From assembly GCA_024235795.1 (NCBI GenBank), contig JACKLR010000003.1, positions 682,001 to 746,000 on the forward strand: DNA of 64,000 nucleotides. The letters run 5' to 3'. The number at the start of each line of letters is the position of its first letter. Position 1 is the first letter of the stretch. The DNA comes from Burkholderiales bacterium. Lineage in GTDB: Bacteria > Pseudomonadota > Gammaproteobacteria > Burkholderiales > Nitrosomonadaceae. Of this stretch, positions 8,232 to 17,685 are shown piece by piece. The translations under genes were made by a program, and so were the position numbers. Under the pieces are notes generated by a model. It saw only the letters and a program-made list of their open reading frames with translations. It searched no databases and was not told where the DNA came from.

Positions 8232-10013
8232 TTATTGTACAGACACTTGAAATTGCAAAGCTGCCAACTGAGCGTACAGCTGGCTGGACGCCATTAATTC
8301 CGCATGTGTACCTAATGCCTCAAGCCTACCGCGATTGAGGACAGCGATACGATCAGCTGACTGCACTGTAGACAGTCGATGCGCAATGACCAGTGTGGTT
8401 CGATTAATCATTAATTTACCAAGCGCCTGTTGTACCCAGAACTCGCTTTGCGCATCCAGCGCACTGGTCGCCTCATCGAGCAACAATATTGGTGCATCAG
8501 CCAAAATCGCACGTGCAATCGCCAGTCGCTGCTTCTGACCGCCGGACAGCCCCTGCCCCAAATCACCGAGTTGCGTTTGATAACCCTGCGGTAATTCCAT
8601 GATAAATTCATGCGCATACGCTGCCTTAGCAGCTGTTTCAACTGCTTCAATCGCTGCACCCGGCTTGGCATATTGCAAGTTCTCAAGAATTGTTCCATAA
8701 AACAATGCGGGCGATTGCGAAACCAGCGCATAACATCGACGCAAGTCAAAAATATTCAGTTGACGAATATCGATTCCTTCCAGCCTGATACTGCCAGATT
8801 GACAGTCAAAAAAACGCAAAATCAAATCAAACAATGTCGATTTGCCTGCACCGGAAGGACCAACCAGAGCCAGTGTTTCACCCGCACGTACTTGTAACGA
8901 CAACTTATCGACAGCATGCACATTCGGGCGGGATGGATAAGCAAAAACGATTTGATCAATCTCGATATTACCTGAGACCTTTGGAAGCAACAGCGCCTGT
9001 TTTGGCGATGTGATTTCGTTAGGCGCATGCAACAATTCCATGGTGCGTTCCGCTGCACCTGCCGCACGCTGCAATTCACCAATGACTTCGGAAATCGATG
9101 CGACCGCCGATCCGACAATCACACTATAAAAAACAAAAGCGGCCAATTCTCCGCCGCTGATACGGCCTTCAATAACATCGATTCCACCCACCCAAAGCAT
9201 CAGTCCAACTGCACCCAGTACCAGAATAATAACCATGGTTACGAGTAATGCACGCTGTGTAATCCGGTGTTTTGCAACAGTAAAAGCTTCTTCTACATAA
9301 TGTTGAAATTTTTGCTGATCAATGGACTGATGGTTATAAGCCTGCACTGTCTTAATCTGACCCAGAATCTCGCCGACATAGGCGCCTACAACCGCCACTT
9401 TATCCTGACTTTCTCTAGACAATCCACGTACCCGACGGCCAAAAATCAATATTGGAACAACCACTAGCGGTACACAAATCATTACGATTGCAGTCAATCT
9501 GGCATTGGTAATAAACAACCAGATGATTCCGCCAATCATCATGATGAAATTGCGTAACGCAAATGAAATTGACGAACCGATAACCGACTGCAATAACGTC
9601 ATATCAGCTGTCAGACGCGTCTGAATTTCCAGACCGCGGTTATGCTCAAAAAAACCCGGATGCAAATGAATCAGATGATTGAACACCTTGCAGCGTATAT
9701 CGGCAACAACACGCTCACCAAGCCATGTCACCCAGTAATAACGGGAAAACGTGCCGACAGCCAGTGCGAATACCAGGCATAAAAAAACCAGCACATACTG
9801 ACTCAGCAAGTCTTTCGATTGGTTCGCAAAACCTTGATCAATGAGCAAACGAATCCCCTGGCCAATTGATAGCGTTATCGCCGCAGTAAAAAGCAAGGCA
9901 ATCAGGCTATACGTTATCTGTCGTTTATATGGCGCGAGAAAACGCAAAGCCATTTTAACAGCCTGCCTGCGATTTTTTTGTTCAGCGAATTGATTCATAA
10001 GAACTGACGTCAA
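8232..10013 (-). CDS. ABC exporter, fused membrane and ATPase domains (MsbA/LmrA type)
   Basis: This is a half-transporter expected to work as a homodimer in the inner membrane, exporting a lipid or hydrophobic compound; the substrate cannot be read from the sequence. Residues ~30-310 form a six-helix ABC type-1 domain. Residues ~345-585 form the nucleotide-binding domain with Walker A GPSGAGKST, signature LSGGQKQR, Walker B ILLLDEATSALD and the switch His in VIAHRLSTV. The length of 593 residues is normal. Only 0.2 kb separates it from atpI, but the atp promoter lies between. MsbA itself is possible but not provable here. Confidence 0.9.
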   Translation of the reverse strand: MTSVLMNQFAEQKNRRQAVKMALRFLAPYKRQITYSLIALLFTAAITLSIGQGIRLLIDQGFANQSKDLLSQYVLVFLCLVFALAVGTFSRYYWVTWLGERVVADIRCKVFNHLIHLHPGFFEHNRGLEIQTRLTADMTLLQSVIGSSISFALRNFIMMIGGIIWLFITNARLTAIVMICVPLVVVPILIFGRRVRGLSRESQDKVAVVGAYVGEILGQIKTVQAYNHQSIDQQKFQHYVEEAFTVAKHRITQRALLVTMVIILVLGAVGLMLWVGGIDVIEGRISGGELAAFVFYSVIVGSAVASISEVIGELQRAAGAAERTMELLHAPNEITSPKQALLLPKVSGNIEIDQIVFAYPSRPNVHAVDKLSLQVRAGETLALVGPSGAGKSTLFDLILRFFDCQSGSIRLEGIDIRQLNIFDLRRCYALVSQSPALFYGTILENLQYAKPGAAIEAVETAAKAAYAHEFIMELPQGYQTQLGDLGQGLSGGQKQRLAIARAILADAPILLLDEATSALDAQSEFWVQQALGKLMINRTTLVIAHRLSTVQSADRIAVLNRGRLEALGTHAELMASSQLYAQLAALQFQVSVQ

Positions 10014-10042
10014 GAAGAAACAGCTGGTGTTTATACAACACT

Positions 10043-10064
10043 AAAAAGGGAGCCTGTGGCTCCC
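10043..10064 (-). terminator. Rho-independent terminator after the parvulin gene
   Basis: On the minus strand the stem GGGAGCC / GGCTCCC with a 3-base loop is followed by TTTTTAG. It lies about 40 bp past the parvulin stop codon and before the ABC exporter gene. It probably ends the 14.1-10.1 kb transcript. Confidence 0.85.
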
Positions 10065-10105
10065 CGAGTTTAATTGACAGCAACAGTTGCCGACATTTGT
10101 TAATG

Positions 10106-10387
10106 TCAATCTTTTCGTTCTGTCACTTCTACCAGATGGTAACCAAACTGCGTTTTAACGGGTCCCTGAACCTCGCCCACCGGTGCACTAAAGACCACAT
10201 CATCGAATTCCTTGACCATTTGACCTGGGCCGAATTCCCCCAGCTCCCCACCCTGCTTCCCGGATGGACATAAAGAATGCTGCTCAGCAATCGATCCGAA
10301 TTGCACACCATTCTCAATCTCTTTTTTCAGATTGTTACACTCTTCTTCAGTTTTAACCAATATATGCCGCGCACTCGCTCTAGCCAT
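10106..10387 (-). CDS. ppiC: Small parvulin-type peptidyl-prolyl cis-trans isomerase
   Basis: Parvulins catalyse cis-trans isomerisation of prolyl bonds during protein folding. The 93-residue protein is a single rotamase domain with the family pattern ARHILVKTEEE, FGSIAEQHSLCPSG, GELGEFGPGQMVKEFDDVVF, and PVKTQFGYHLVEVTER. There is no signal peptide or extra domain, so it is expected in the cytoplasm, as for E. coli PpiC. It lies about 90 bp downstream of the epimerase gene, may share its transcript, and is followed by a strong terminator. Confidence 0.93.
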   Translation of the reverse strand: MARASARHILVKTEEECNNLKKEIENGVQFGSIAEQHSLCPSGKQGGELGEFGPGQMVKEFDDVVFSAPVGEVQGPVKTQFGYHLVEVTERKD

Positions 10388-10477
10388 TTATGCTCTCCCG
10401 TTCATGTTTGAAAGATGTATCGCATTGCGCATTTAAACATGGATTGCCTTTTTATCAAAATATCCGCCAATCCGCTT

Positions 10478-11578
10478 TCAGCCAAAATTATAATGAATTG
10501 AAAATCCTGCCTCGCCGCGATAGCAGGAAGCATCCAGTTTCCCTCCCTTGCCAAACATAATCGGATGATCGGTTACATCCCTTTTCAGAAGATAGGTGCC
10601 AAAAGCGCCTTCCTGCGCGACCACCTGCTCACGACAGGCGTTCACCACTGATAGCGCTGCACGGGACAGAATACTCGTTTCACCGACTTGCGCACCGATA
10701 ACAAGCGGAATATTCATCTCCTCTGCTTTTTGAGCAATTGCCAATGCACGTAAAATACCACCCATTTTGGAAATACGCAGATTGATAACCCAGTTACCGG
10801 GATATTCAGTCAAATCGTCAAACTGTGCGTTATTTAAAAAACTCTCATCCAGAATAATTGGAATCTTTAACACCGCGCTGATTTTCTGACAACCGGTATA
10901 GTCATTCACCGCCAGTGGTTCCTCAATGCCTTGAAAGGGGAAATTCAACGCGCTGACATATTCAATCGCCTGCGTCGCATCTTTCCACAGATTATTGGCA
11001 TCAAGACGCACCGTTAAACTTGCGCGCGTATTCATATTCTTTAATAGCGCTATTTTCTCCTGATCCTGTGCAAGATTACCGGACACCTTGACTTTAAAAT
11101 CGGCAAACCCCATTTGCACATAACGCTGCAATTGTTTTGCGTAAACCGCCAAATCATCCGCACCCAAAACTGCACTGTACCGAAAACTGTTTGATAATTC
11201 AGGCAAACCCAGCAAGGAATCGACTGACTCACCAACCTCGCGGGCAAGCAAATCAAGTAATGCCAGCTCAACCGCACACCATGCTGCCGGGTTTTTGTTG
11301 ATTTCGGCCTCGTGGTATGAAATCCATCGTTTAAGATCGTTTAAGCACCGGATACCATAGATATGAGCACTGATTCTCTCGAAAAATTGCAGCGCCGATT
11401 CGGTGGTCTCTCCCGTGACATAGCACCTTGGGCATCCTTCGCCATAGGCAACATGGCCGCTTTTGGAAATTGCCTTTACCAATACAGTCTCGGTTGATTT
11501 GCGCACGGCCGAAGCGTGTCTGAAAGACTGTTTAAACGGAATCTCCAGGCTTTGCATACTCAAATGTTCAATCTGCAT
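10478..11578 (-). CDS. Enolase-superfamily racemase/epimerase (dipeptide-epimerase-like)
   Basis: The protein belongs to the mandelate racemase/muconate-lactonising enzyme group, which abstracts an alpha-proton next to a carboxylate. The N-terminal capping domain (1-~125) precedes a TIM barrel. The catalytic K-x-K is FKVKV (Lys162, Lys164). Metal ligands are likely Asp193 (RLDANN), Glu219 or Glu220 (GIEEPL) and Asp244 (ILDES). The opposite catalytic Lys is probably in SKMGG near residue 270. The K-x-K with this spacing resembles L-Ala-D/L-Glu epimerases, but substrate is not predictable. Its start overlaps the end of the GH3-like gene by 11 bp, pointing to a shared pathway rather than peptidoglycan recycling. 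Confidence 0.85.
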   Translation of the reverse strand: MQIEHLSMQSLEIPFKQSFRHASAVRKSTETVLVKAISKSGHVAYGEGCPRCYVTGETTESALQFFERISAHIYGIRCLNDLKRWISYHEAEINKNPAAWCAVELALLDLLAREVGESVDSLLGLPELSNSFRYSAVLGADDLAVYAKQLQRYVQMGFADFKVKVSGNLAQDQEKIALLKNMNTRASLTVRLDANNLWKDATQAIEYVSALNFPFQGIEEPLAVNDYTGCQKISAVLKIPIILDESFLNNAQFDDLTEYPGNWVINLRISKMGGILRALAIAQKAEEMNIPLVIGAQVGETSILSRAALSVVNACREQVVAQEGAFGTYLLKRDVTDHPIMFGKGGKLDASCYRGEAGFSIHYNFG

Positions 11579-13199
11579 GCACGTTCACCTTGTAAGGTTC
11601 AAAGTCAAAAGCACAGTCACGGCTATTCTGCAATTTCAAGAATTTAAACTGCCCCTCGCGCTGTCCCTGTTCAAGACAATGTTTTTTGTACGCATCGGCA
11701 GTCATTCTGGAAACAAAACATACGCTCGTTTGCAGCAAACGACCGCTCTGGCGTTTGGCGGAAAATTCGATATTTAAATCACTCAAATGTTTCTCCAGCA
11801 GCACAGTTACTTGCGCAAACGGCTCGGCCGCAATATACAGCGTATAACGCAGCAAATCAGGACAACCGAGCATCATAAAGAAATTGAAATCAATATTGAG
11901 CGCCAACTTTATTCTGTTGACCGCCTCGATCACCTGGCTTTCGTAAAGCTTTTCCCCGGTTAAATTAACAACACCCTTGCCTTTTTGAACGAAACGAATC
12001 GTCGGCGTGCCGTTATACCAGCCGTCAACTTCGATGATATCGTTGATAAAATAACGATAAAGCCCGTTCTGCGTGGTGACAATCACATAATATTGCTTGC
12101 CTTCTACCAGTGAAGAAATCGTTTGGAATTCTGCGGTATTGTCGTCCCACCGATCACGCGCCACAAACTCGAAGAAATTCTCATGAATTGTCGGAATAGC
12201 CTTATTTCGAACTGCGTCAATGGTTATACTCCCTCTGAATTCACTGCTCAAATAACCCATTTCAACAATCCGGGTTGTTGCACTCAGTTGCCTTTTCAAA
12301 CCTGGTATCAGGACTGCACAACTGCCGTATGTCCAGGTTGTGACAGTCTGGAGGTTTGGCCAGATATCCGCAAAAATGATGACACATTTTCTGGCATGCA
12401 GATTTTTGAGCGCTTCAGCCCGTTGTGGATTTGCATGCAATCCGTATGAATTCCCCGTACCGATTTCATGAACCAGCGCCGCCCAGTGCGTATTGAGAAT
12501 CTCCGCGATCTTCAGTAGTGTTGAAGGATTAGCCGTCGCAATCAACGTAATATTCTCTTCCGCCAGGGCAAATACCGTGATCAGACGGTATTTCAGTTCA
12601 TAATCTGCAACTTCAAATACGCTTGCCGGTATTACATAATTGGCTGACACGAATTCGGGCATACTTCGATAGATCAGACCGGACATGCTGCCGTATGGTG
12701 TTCCTGACGGCAAATAACCTTCGACTGCCGGGCTGACAATTGCCAGCACTTTTCCTGAATACGTTTTTGGCATCGCCGAATGAATAGCATACGCCACGCA
12801 GTGCTGGCTACAGCGATACTGTTTAATTGTCTCGGGCAGAATCGGGATATATTTCGGCTTACCCGTAGTACCGCTGGTTTGCGCATACATCACGGGCTGC
12901 TCGGCAGTGATGCAGGGTTTCTGATCATCTTCCTGTCGCGCAATAAATTCCCTCAAATCCTCATAATGCCGCACCGGCACAGTCTTTTGGAAATCAGCAT
13001 AATTTTTTATTTTTGAAAAACCAAACTTTTTTCCAATATCGGTATTCCTGTTTTTATCCAGAATCTGCATTAGCAGCTTGTCCTGAATGTACTGTGGACA
13101 ATAAGTCTGATTGATCAATGGCCGCCACAAAAAAAGTCCGACCCACGCCATTCTCAGACCGATCAATAATCGGGTTAAAACAATGCTGTTTATATTCAC
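11568..13199 (-). CDS. GH3-like acyl-adenylating (acyl-amido synthetase family) protein
   Basis: GH3 proteins, best known from plants, adenylate a carboxylic acid and join it to an amino acid. The 543-residue protein has the ATP-binding P-loop YAQTSGTTGKPKYIP at about residues 105-119. It has the second motif YRYFINDIIEVDGWY near 375, and FVQKGKGVVNLTGEKLYESQV, matching the third conserved block with Asn and Glu-Lys. Residues 1-20 are hydrophobic and could be a membrane anchor. The bacterial members are poorly characterised. The ATG at 13197-13199 overlaps the stop of the hydroxylase gene upstream, and the 3' end overlaps the epimerase gene. The acyl substrate is unknown. Confidence 0.85.
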   Translation of the reverse strand: MNINSIVLTRLLIGLRMAWVGLFLWRPLINQTYCPQYIQDKLLMQILDKNRNTDIGKKFGFSKIKNYADFQKTVPVRHYEDLREFIARQEDDQKPCITAEQPVMYAQTSGTTGKPKYIPILPETIKQYRCSQHCVAYAIHSAMPKTYSGKVLAIVSPAVEGYLPSGTPYGSMSGLIYRSMPEFVSANYVIPASVFEVADYELKYRLITVFALAEENITLIATANPSTLLKIAEILNTHWAALVHEIGTGNSYGLHANPQRAEALKNLHARKCVIIFADIWPNLQTVTTWTYGSCAVLIPGLKRQLSATTRIVEMGYLSSEFRGSITIDAVRNKAIPTIHENFFEFVARDRWDDNTAEFQTISSLVEGKQYYVIVTTQNGLYRYFINDIIEVDGWYNGTPTIRFVQKGKGVVNLTGEKLYESQVIEAVNRIKLALNIDFNFFMMLGCPDLLRYTLYIAAEPFAQVTVLLEKHLSDLNIEFSAKRQSGRLLQTSVCFVSRMTADAYKKHCLEQGQREGQFKFLKLQNSRDCAFDFEPYKVNVHAD

Positions 13200-14128
13200 C
13201 GTTGATCGAGATCTTTGACAAATGGCGTTTTCATCTGCGCCAAAAAACTTTGCGGATAATGACGGTTAATCAGCCCAAGCTCGCCAACCTGTTTATTTTC
13301 CGGCAGATACCGGGTTCCAAACAATGTATCCCATATAATCAGATTATTTCCGTAATTTCGATTCGACTGTTCAATTTTCCTGGAATGATGCCAGCGATGC
13401 AGCTCCGGTCCGCTGACGATATAATTCAAAAACCCTAGCCGCAATTCAATATTGCAATGCTGAAAAAAACCGTTGACACTGTAAAAGACAAAATAAAGCG
13501 CAAGAACTTCTTCCGAGATACCCAGAAAAATGAAAGGCAGCGCGTCAAAAAGATACTGAATCGACTTTTCAACAGGATGAAATCGGCCGACATTCAACCA
13601 GTATAATTTTTGCGGTGAATGATGCACGGCATGCAAACGCCACAACGGGTGCACCCATTCATGCGCCGCACGATGCAGCCAATAACGCAAAAAATCAGCG
13701 GCCAGCAGCATCAAAATAACCTGAACCGCAACCGGCCATTCATGCGGCCATCCCAGATTAATGGTCAGACAATTCTGGTTCAGCGTTGCCAGCAGCGTCA
13801 CCGCTACAAAAAATGAAAGTAAACGTGGCAGCAACACCTGAACCAACACCATGAATATCAGGTCATTGCTGAAATCGTTGCGATCAGGATACCATTCTCG
13901 GCAATACGGATATTTCCATTCAAAAAATGAAATTGCCAGTGCGCTCAATACAACCGGCAAATATGTAGCCCATTGCAAATTTATCCCACTATCGATGAGC
14001 AGGTAATGTATACCAATGGCCGATATCATCATGCATGGATAAATCAGCCGCGCACTCAGAGGATTTTTACTGTTCACAGAATTCAACAACCTTTTGAAAT
14101 CCGGACGGACAATAGGGAAGCACAACAA
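13196..14128 (-). CDS. Fatty acid hydroxylase / sterol desaturase family membrane protein
   Basis: This is an integral membrane di-iron oxygenase family, acting on lipid or sterol-like chains. Several hydrophobic helices occupy residues ~25-50, 55-65, 80-115 and 135-150. The histidine boxes are clear: LHRAAHEW, LHAVHHSP, then FHPVEK and a later ELHRWHHSRK, supplying the eight or more His ligands of the family. The length of 310 residues is typical. It starts the overlapping trio and would be translated first. The sequence does not tell which lipid is hydroxylated. Confidence 0.88.
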   Translation of the reverse strand: MLCFPIVRPDFKRLLNSVNSKNPLSARLIYPCMMISAIGIHYLLIDSGINLQWATYLPVVLSALAISFFEWKYPYCREWYPDRNDFSNDLIFMVLVQVLLPRLLSFFVAVTLLATLNQNCLTINLGWPHEWPVAVQVILMLLAADFLRYWLHRAAHEWVHPLWRLHAVHHSPQKLYWLNVGRFHPVEKSIQYLFDALPFIFLGISEEVLALYFVFYSVNGFFQHCNIELRLGFLNYIVSGPELHRWHHSRKIEQSNRNYGNNLIIWDTLFGTRYLPENKQVGELGLINRHYPQSFLAQMKTPFVKDLDQR

Positions 14129-14170
14129 ACCATGTTCTTTTGCACTGCTTTGATTTTAAATTACATGAGA

Positions 14171-16999
14171 TTACGTTGCCGAATAGCGATTATTCTTTGC
14201 GGATATCAATTGACTATCTGCAGGGGTTTTTTCCATTTCACTACTTAACCGGGCAAGCAACTCTTTAAATAAAACTGGCTTACCTAAGCCATAGCCCTGT
14301 GCGTAATCGACACCGATCTCATTCAGTTTATTTTTTATAGCATCATTCTCGACAAATTCGGCAATAGTCTGCATACCCATTATGTGGCCGATCTCGTTAA
14401 TCGATTTCACCATGGCATAATCTATTGGATCGTCAACGATGTCTTTCACAAAAATACCATCGATTTTCAGATAATCCACTGGAAGTCTTTTTAAATACCC
14501 GAATGACGATAAGCCACTGCCAAAATCATCCAATGCAAATCGGCACCCTAATTTTTTCAAGGTTGTAATAAATTGCGTTGCAATATCCAGATTTGCTATC
14601 GCGGAAGTCTCGGTAATCTCAAAACAAATTTTCCGCGCTTCCACGCCGATCGTATGTATTTGGGAAATAATAAAATTGTAAAAGCTTTCATCAGCGATCG
14701 ACTGACCGGAAATATTGATCGAAATAAAATCAGTCTGTTTAACAAAGTGCTGATTTTCCTTGAGTAATGTGAAAGCCTGTTTAACCATCCAGCTATCCAG
14801 CTTTGTCATGAGATTGTAACGCTCTGCAGCCGGCAGAAATGTTCCTGGCAGAATCAAGTTCCCCTGATCTCCTATTTTTCTGATAAGCAGCTCATAATGC
14901 GTACCTGTTTGATCCCCGAGCGGCACTATGGCCTGCGCATACAACACGAATCGATCTTCTTCCAATCCCCGGTGTATACGCTCCACCCAGCGCATTTCAC
15001 CCTGCCGTTTCTCAAGATTTTTATCTTCCAGCTGATAGAGGTGAATACGGTTGCGGCCGGCCTCCTTGGCCATATAACACGCTGTATCAGCTTGCTTTAA
15101 CACTTCGGTAAGATTGGAAAAATTGTTCTCGGAAATGGCAACCGCGCCAATGCTTACGCCGACCCTGAAAGCATGGCCCTCCCAGCGGAACTGGAAATCC
15201 CTGATCGCTTCAAGAATTGTGTTTGCAACACGCTTCGTTTGACTCAGTGAACAGTGTCTGAGTAAAACAGCGAACTCGTCACCCCCAAGTCTGGCCAGCG
15301 CATCACTTTCGCGCACCGCAGTTCGCAGTATCTTTGAAACTTGCCGTAACAGCTCATCACCGGCTGCGTGACCACAGGTATCGTTGACGATTTTAAACTG
15401 GTCGAGATCCATAAACAGCAGTGCATGCTCGACCTTGTCCTGTATCAGCGTAGAAAGTAAAATTTCCGTCAGTCGCTCGAACTCTCGGCGATTAATAAGG
15501 CCGGTTAAAGCATCATGCCTGGCTTGATAATTAAGCTGTTCAGTCAGTTCGTATTCAAATGAAATGTCGTCATTGATGCTGATAAAATGCGTAAGATTAC
15601 CTTGTGCATCCCTGACACCTGAAATAGATGCGCGGTTGCGATATAAAGTACCATTTTTTTTCCGGTTCTCCATTTCACCTTTCCATTCCCCTTTTGACTT
15701 CAGGCTCATGAATATTTCTTCGTAAACGGCGTCCATGCCTTCAGCAGGCTGCAACAGGCGAGGCGTTTTACCCAATACTTCCCCTTTAGTATAGCCGGTT
15801 GTATCGGTAAAGCTGGAATTGACGTATTCTATGCAGTTATTCTTGTCAGTAATAATTACTGCCGAAGAACTGGACTCCACCGCACGAGAAAGCTTTCTGA
15901 GGATTGCTTCAGCTTCATGACGTTCAGTCACATCACGCACTAAAGCCGTATAGAATTTTCTGCCATTTAAAAAAATCTTGCTGACAACAAATTCCATTAA
16001 AAACTTTGAACCATCCGAGCGTTTTCCCTGCAATTCATTCCAGACATTTAATTTTTCTTCGTTACCGGCTTCCACAAATGAACGCAGCAATTGCTTATGG
16101 GACGGCGCGACCAATATACTGATGTTTTCCCCGATAGCTGCACCGGCATTAATGCCGAAAATTGTTTCAGCTGCACGATTGAACGAACGTATAGTTCCGT
16201 CCTCATTTAAAACAATAATACCTTCGGCCACATTATCCATGATGGCTTGCAAACGTAACTCACGATCCATGACCTCCTGATGCTGCTTAAGCATTGACGC
16301 ATGCATTTGATTGAAATCACGGGCAAGTCGTTTGATTTCTGTAATTTTGGTATCGGTACGCAAGTCAATAGCGTGATTGCCGGCGGCTATCGATTTCGCC
16401 ATATCACGCAAATTGGCTATCGGGATTGACAGATGCTGCCCAAAAAACAAAACCAGTAACAGACTGATGAGCATATAACCGGCGGCAAAATACGTACCGC
16501 GGTAATAAGCCAGCTCGATTAAATCGATCGTTGGCTGTTCATCGTAACCCAATTGCAGTATGCCTAATGGTTTGCTGGCCAAATCATCAATAACAGGCAC
16601 AGCGATATAGTAAACAGCATCATCATGCTGCCCAAAGAATAAATCCTCGGTAAAGCTTAATTCCGGCGGGATAAATTCAACTGTTGGAAAAATTGCCTCA
16701 TTGCGTTCATTAATAAAAGCAGCATAAATAACGCCGCTATTCAGTAACGCTTCATCCAGATGTGAAACAATTTCAGATTCAGGCTCGTTTTTGTTGAAAT
16801 CTTCTTTGACGATCAATGCATGAAGATTCGCTTCATTTCGCACACGATCAACAAATTTTCCTTGAAATGCATGTTCAAAAATAGACAGAAAACCAAAAAA
16901 CAAAATGGGCACCAGCAGAAGATGTATCAAAAACACACCCATTACCATACGGCCGGTAAAGCTGTACCAGAGTTTTTTTACTTGACGGAATCTGAGCAT
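14171..16999 (-). CDS. Membrane sensor with HAMP, two PAS, GGDEF and EAL domains
   Basis: This is a cyclic-di-GMP turnover protein. From the longest start: transmembrane helix ~23-45, an extracytoplasmic sensor to ~170, a second helix ~172-192, HAMP ~193-245, PAS ~252-365, PAS ~372-490, GGDEF ~495-660 and EAL ~675-925. The cyclase motif is intact (RLGGDEF, 574-580) and an inhibitory I-site RESD lies five residues before GGDEF. The phosphodiesterase motif reads ELL (YELLIR) instead of EAL, a conservative variant. FALDDFGSG and LPVDYLKIDG are kept. The ATG at 16997-16999 is preferred because GGAGA lies 5 bases upstream; a second ATG at 17009-17011 lacks a ribosome site. Confidence 0.93.
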   Translation of the reverse strand: MLRFRQVKKLWYSFTGRMVMGVFLIHLLLVPILFFGFLSIFEHAFQGKFVDRVRNEANLHALIVKEDFNKNEPESEIVSHLDEALLNSGVIYAAFINERNEAIFPTVEFIPPELSFTEDLFFGQHDDAVYYIAVPVIDDLASKPLGILQLGYDEQPTIDLIELAYYRGTYFAAGYMLISLLLVLFFGQHLSIPIANLRDMAKSIAAGNHAIDLRTDTKITEIKRLARDFNQMHASMLKQHQEVMDRELRLQAIMDNVAEGIIVLNEDGTIRSFNRAAETIFGINAGAAIGENISILVAPSHKQLLRSFVEAGNEEKLNVWNELQGKRSDGSKFLMEFVVSKIFLNGRKFYTALVRDVTERHEAEAILRKLSRAVESSSSAVIITDKNNCIEYVNSSFTDTTGYTKGEVLGKTPRLLQPAEGMDAVYEEIFMSLKSKGEWKGEMENRKKNGTLYRNRASISGVRDAQGNLTHFISINDDISFEYELTEQLNYQARHDALTGLINRREFERLTEILLSTLIQDKVEHALLFMDLDQFKIVNDTCGHAAGDELLRQVSKILRTAVRESDALARLGGDEFAVLLRHCSLSQTKRVANTILEAIRDFQFRWEGHAFRVGVSIGAVAISENNFSNLTEVLKQADTACYMAKEAGRNRIHLYQLEDKNLEKRQGEMRWVERIHRGLEEDRFVLYAQAIVPLGDQTGTHYELLIRKIGDQGNLILPGTFLPAAERYNLMTKLDSWMVKQAFTLLKENQHFVKQTDFISINISGQSIADESFYNFIISQIHTIGVEARKICFEITETSAIANLDIATQFITTLKKLGCRFALDDFGSGLSSFGYLKRLPVDYLKIDGIFVKDIVDDPIDYAMVKSINEIGHIMGMQTIAEFVENDAIKNKLNEIGVDYAQGYGLGKPVLFKELLARLSSEMEKTPADSQLISAKNNRYSAT

Positions 17000-17011
17000 A
17001 AAATTCTCCAT

Positions 17012-17685
17012 GATTTCAGTCCAGTGGCATCATCTGACCACATTTTCAGACGATCCAGCACAGTAGCATTCTTAGTAAGCAAATACACACCCAGAAACCG
17101 CAACCGCATAGCGTTGACGGCAAAAAAACATGAAATCTTTGAATATTTCAGCACAAATAAATTGCGGGTTTGCGCCCTGGCGATAATCAAAGTCATCCAC
17201 GGTATTAAAGACAAAAAATTTAAAGCGCTTTTGATTCTCATTTCACGGCCACTATCGATCAGCACACTACACATAACATTTTTATCGCTTTCATTTTAAC
17301 CACTTACATTTGTTTCAATCTTACAAAAACAAACATCTTTTATAGCTAATCAAAGCAAATCGTTCACACCGGATTTATAAAAAGGAAAATAACAAACTGC
17401 CAGGAATGGCAATGAATGGATAAAATTCGCGGCTGAATTTTGCGGTCAAAAAATCAGGATGAACGGAATACCACCGAATTTATAGTGTGCGGTCTAGCCC
17501 AATGGGATGGATTGGTTAAATGGCCGGTTCTTCCCAGAAAAACACCTGTTGAGAACAATGACTACAGCGGCGAAACAAATCCGACACAAAAACGAAGGTG
17601 TTTTACGGCAAAAACCTGCGGTTTCTTAGACTTGGGGCATGATTATTATTGTCCAGTATTTAGGAATGAATGGACACAATAAATC
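17012..17685. other. Intergenic stretch between the GGDEF/EAL and patatin genes
   Basis: About 670 bp without a convincing gene. Short open frames on both strands lack ribosome sites and family resemblance. The stretch should hold the promoter of the GGDEF/EAL gene, but no clear -35/-10 pair was picked out. Confidence 0.4.

Noticed and set aside
17440..17682. 80-codon frame on the plus strand
   Set aside because: Starts with TTG, has no ribosome site, and its composition resembles non-coding sequence.
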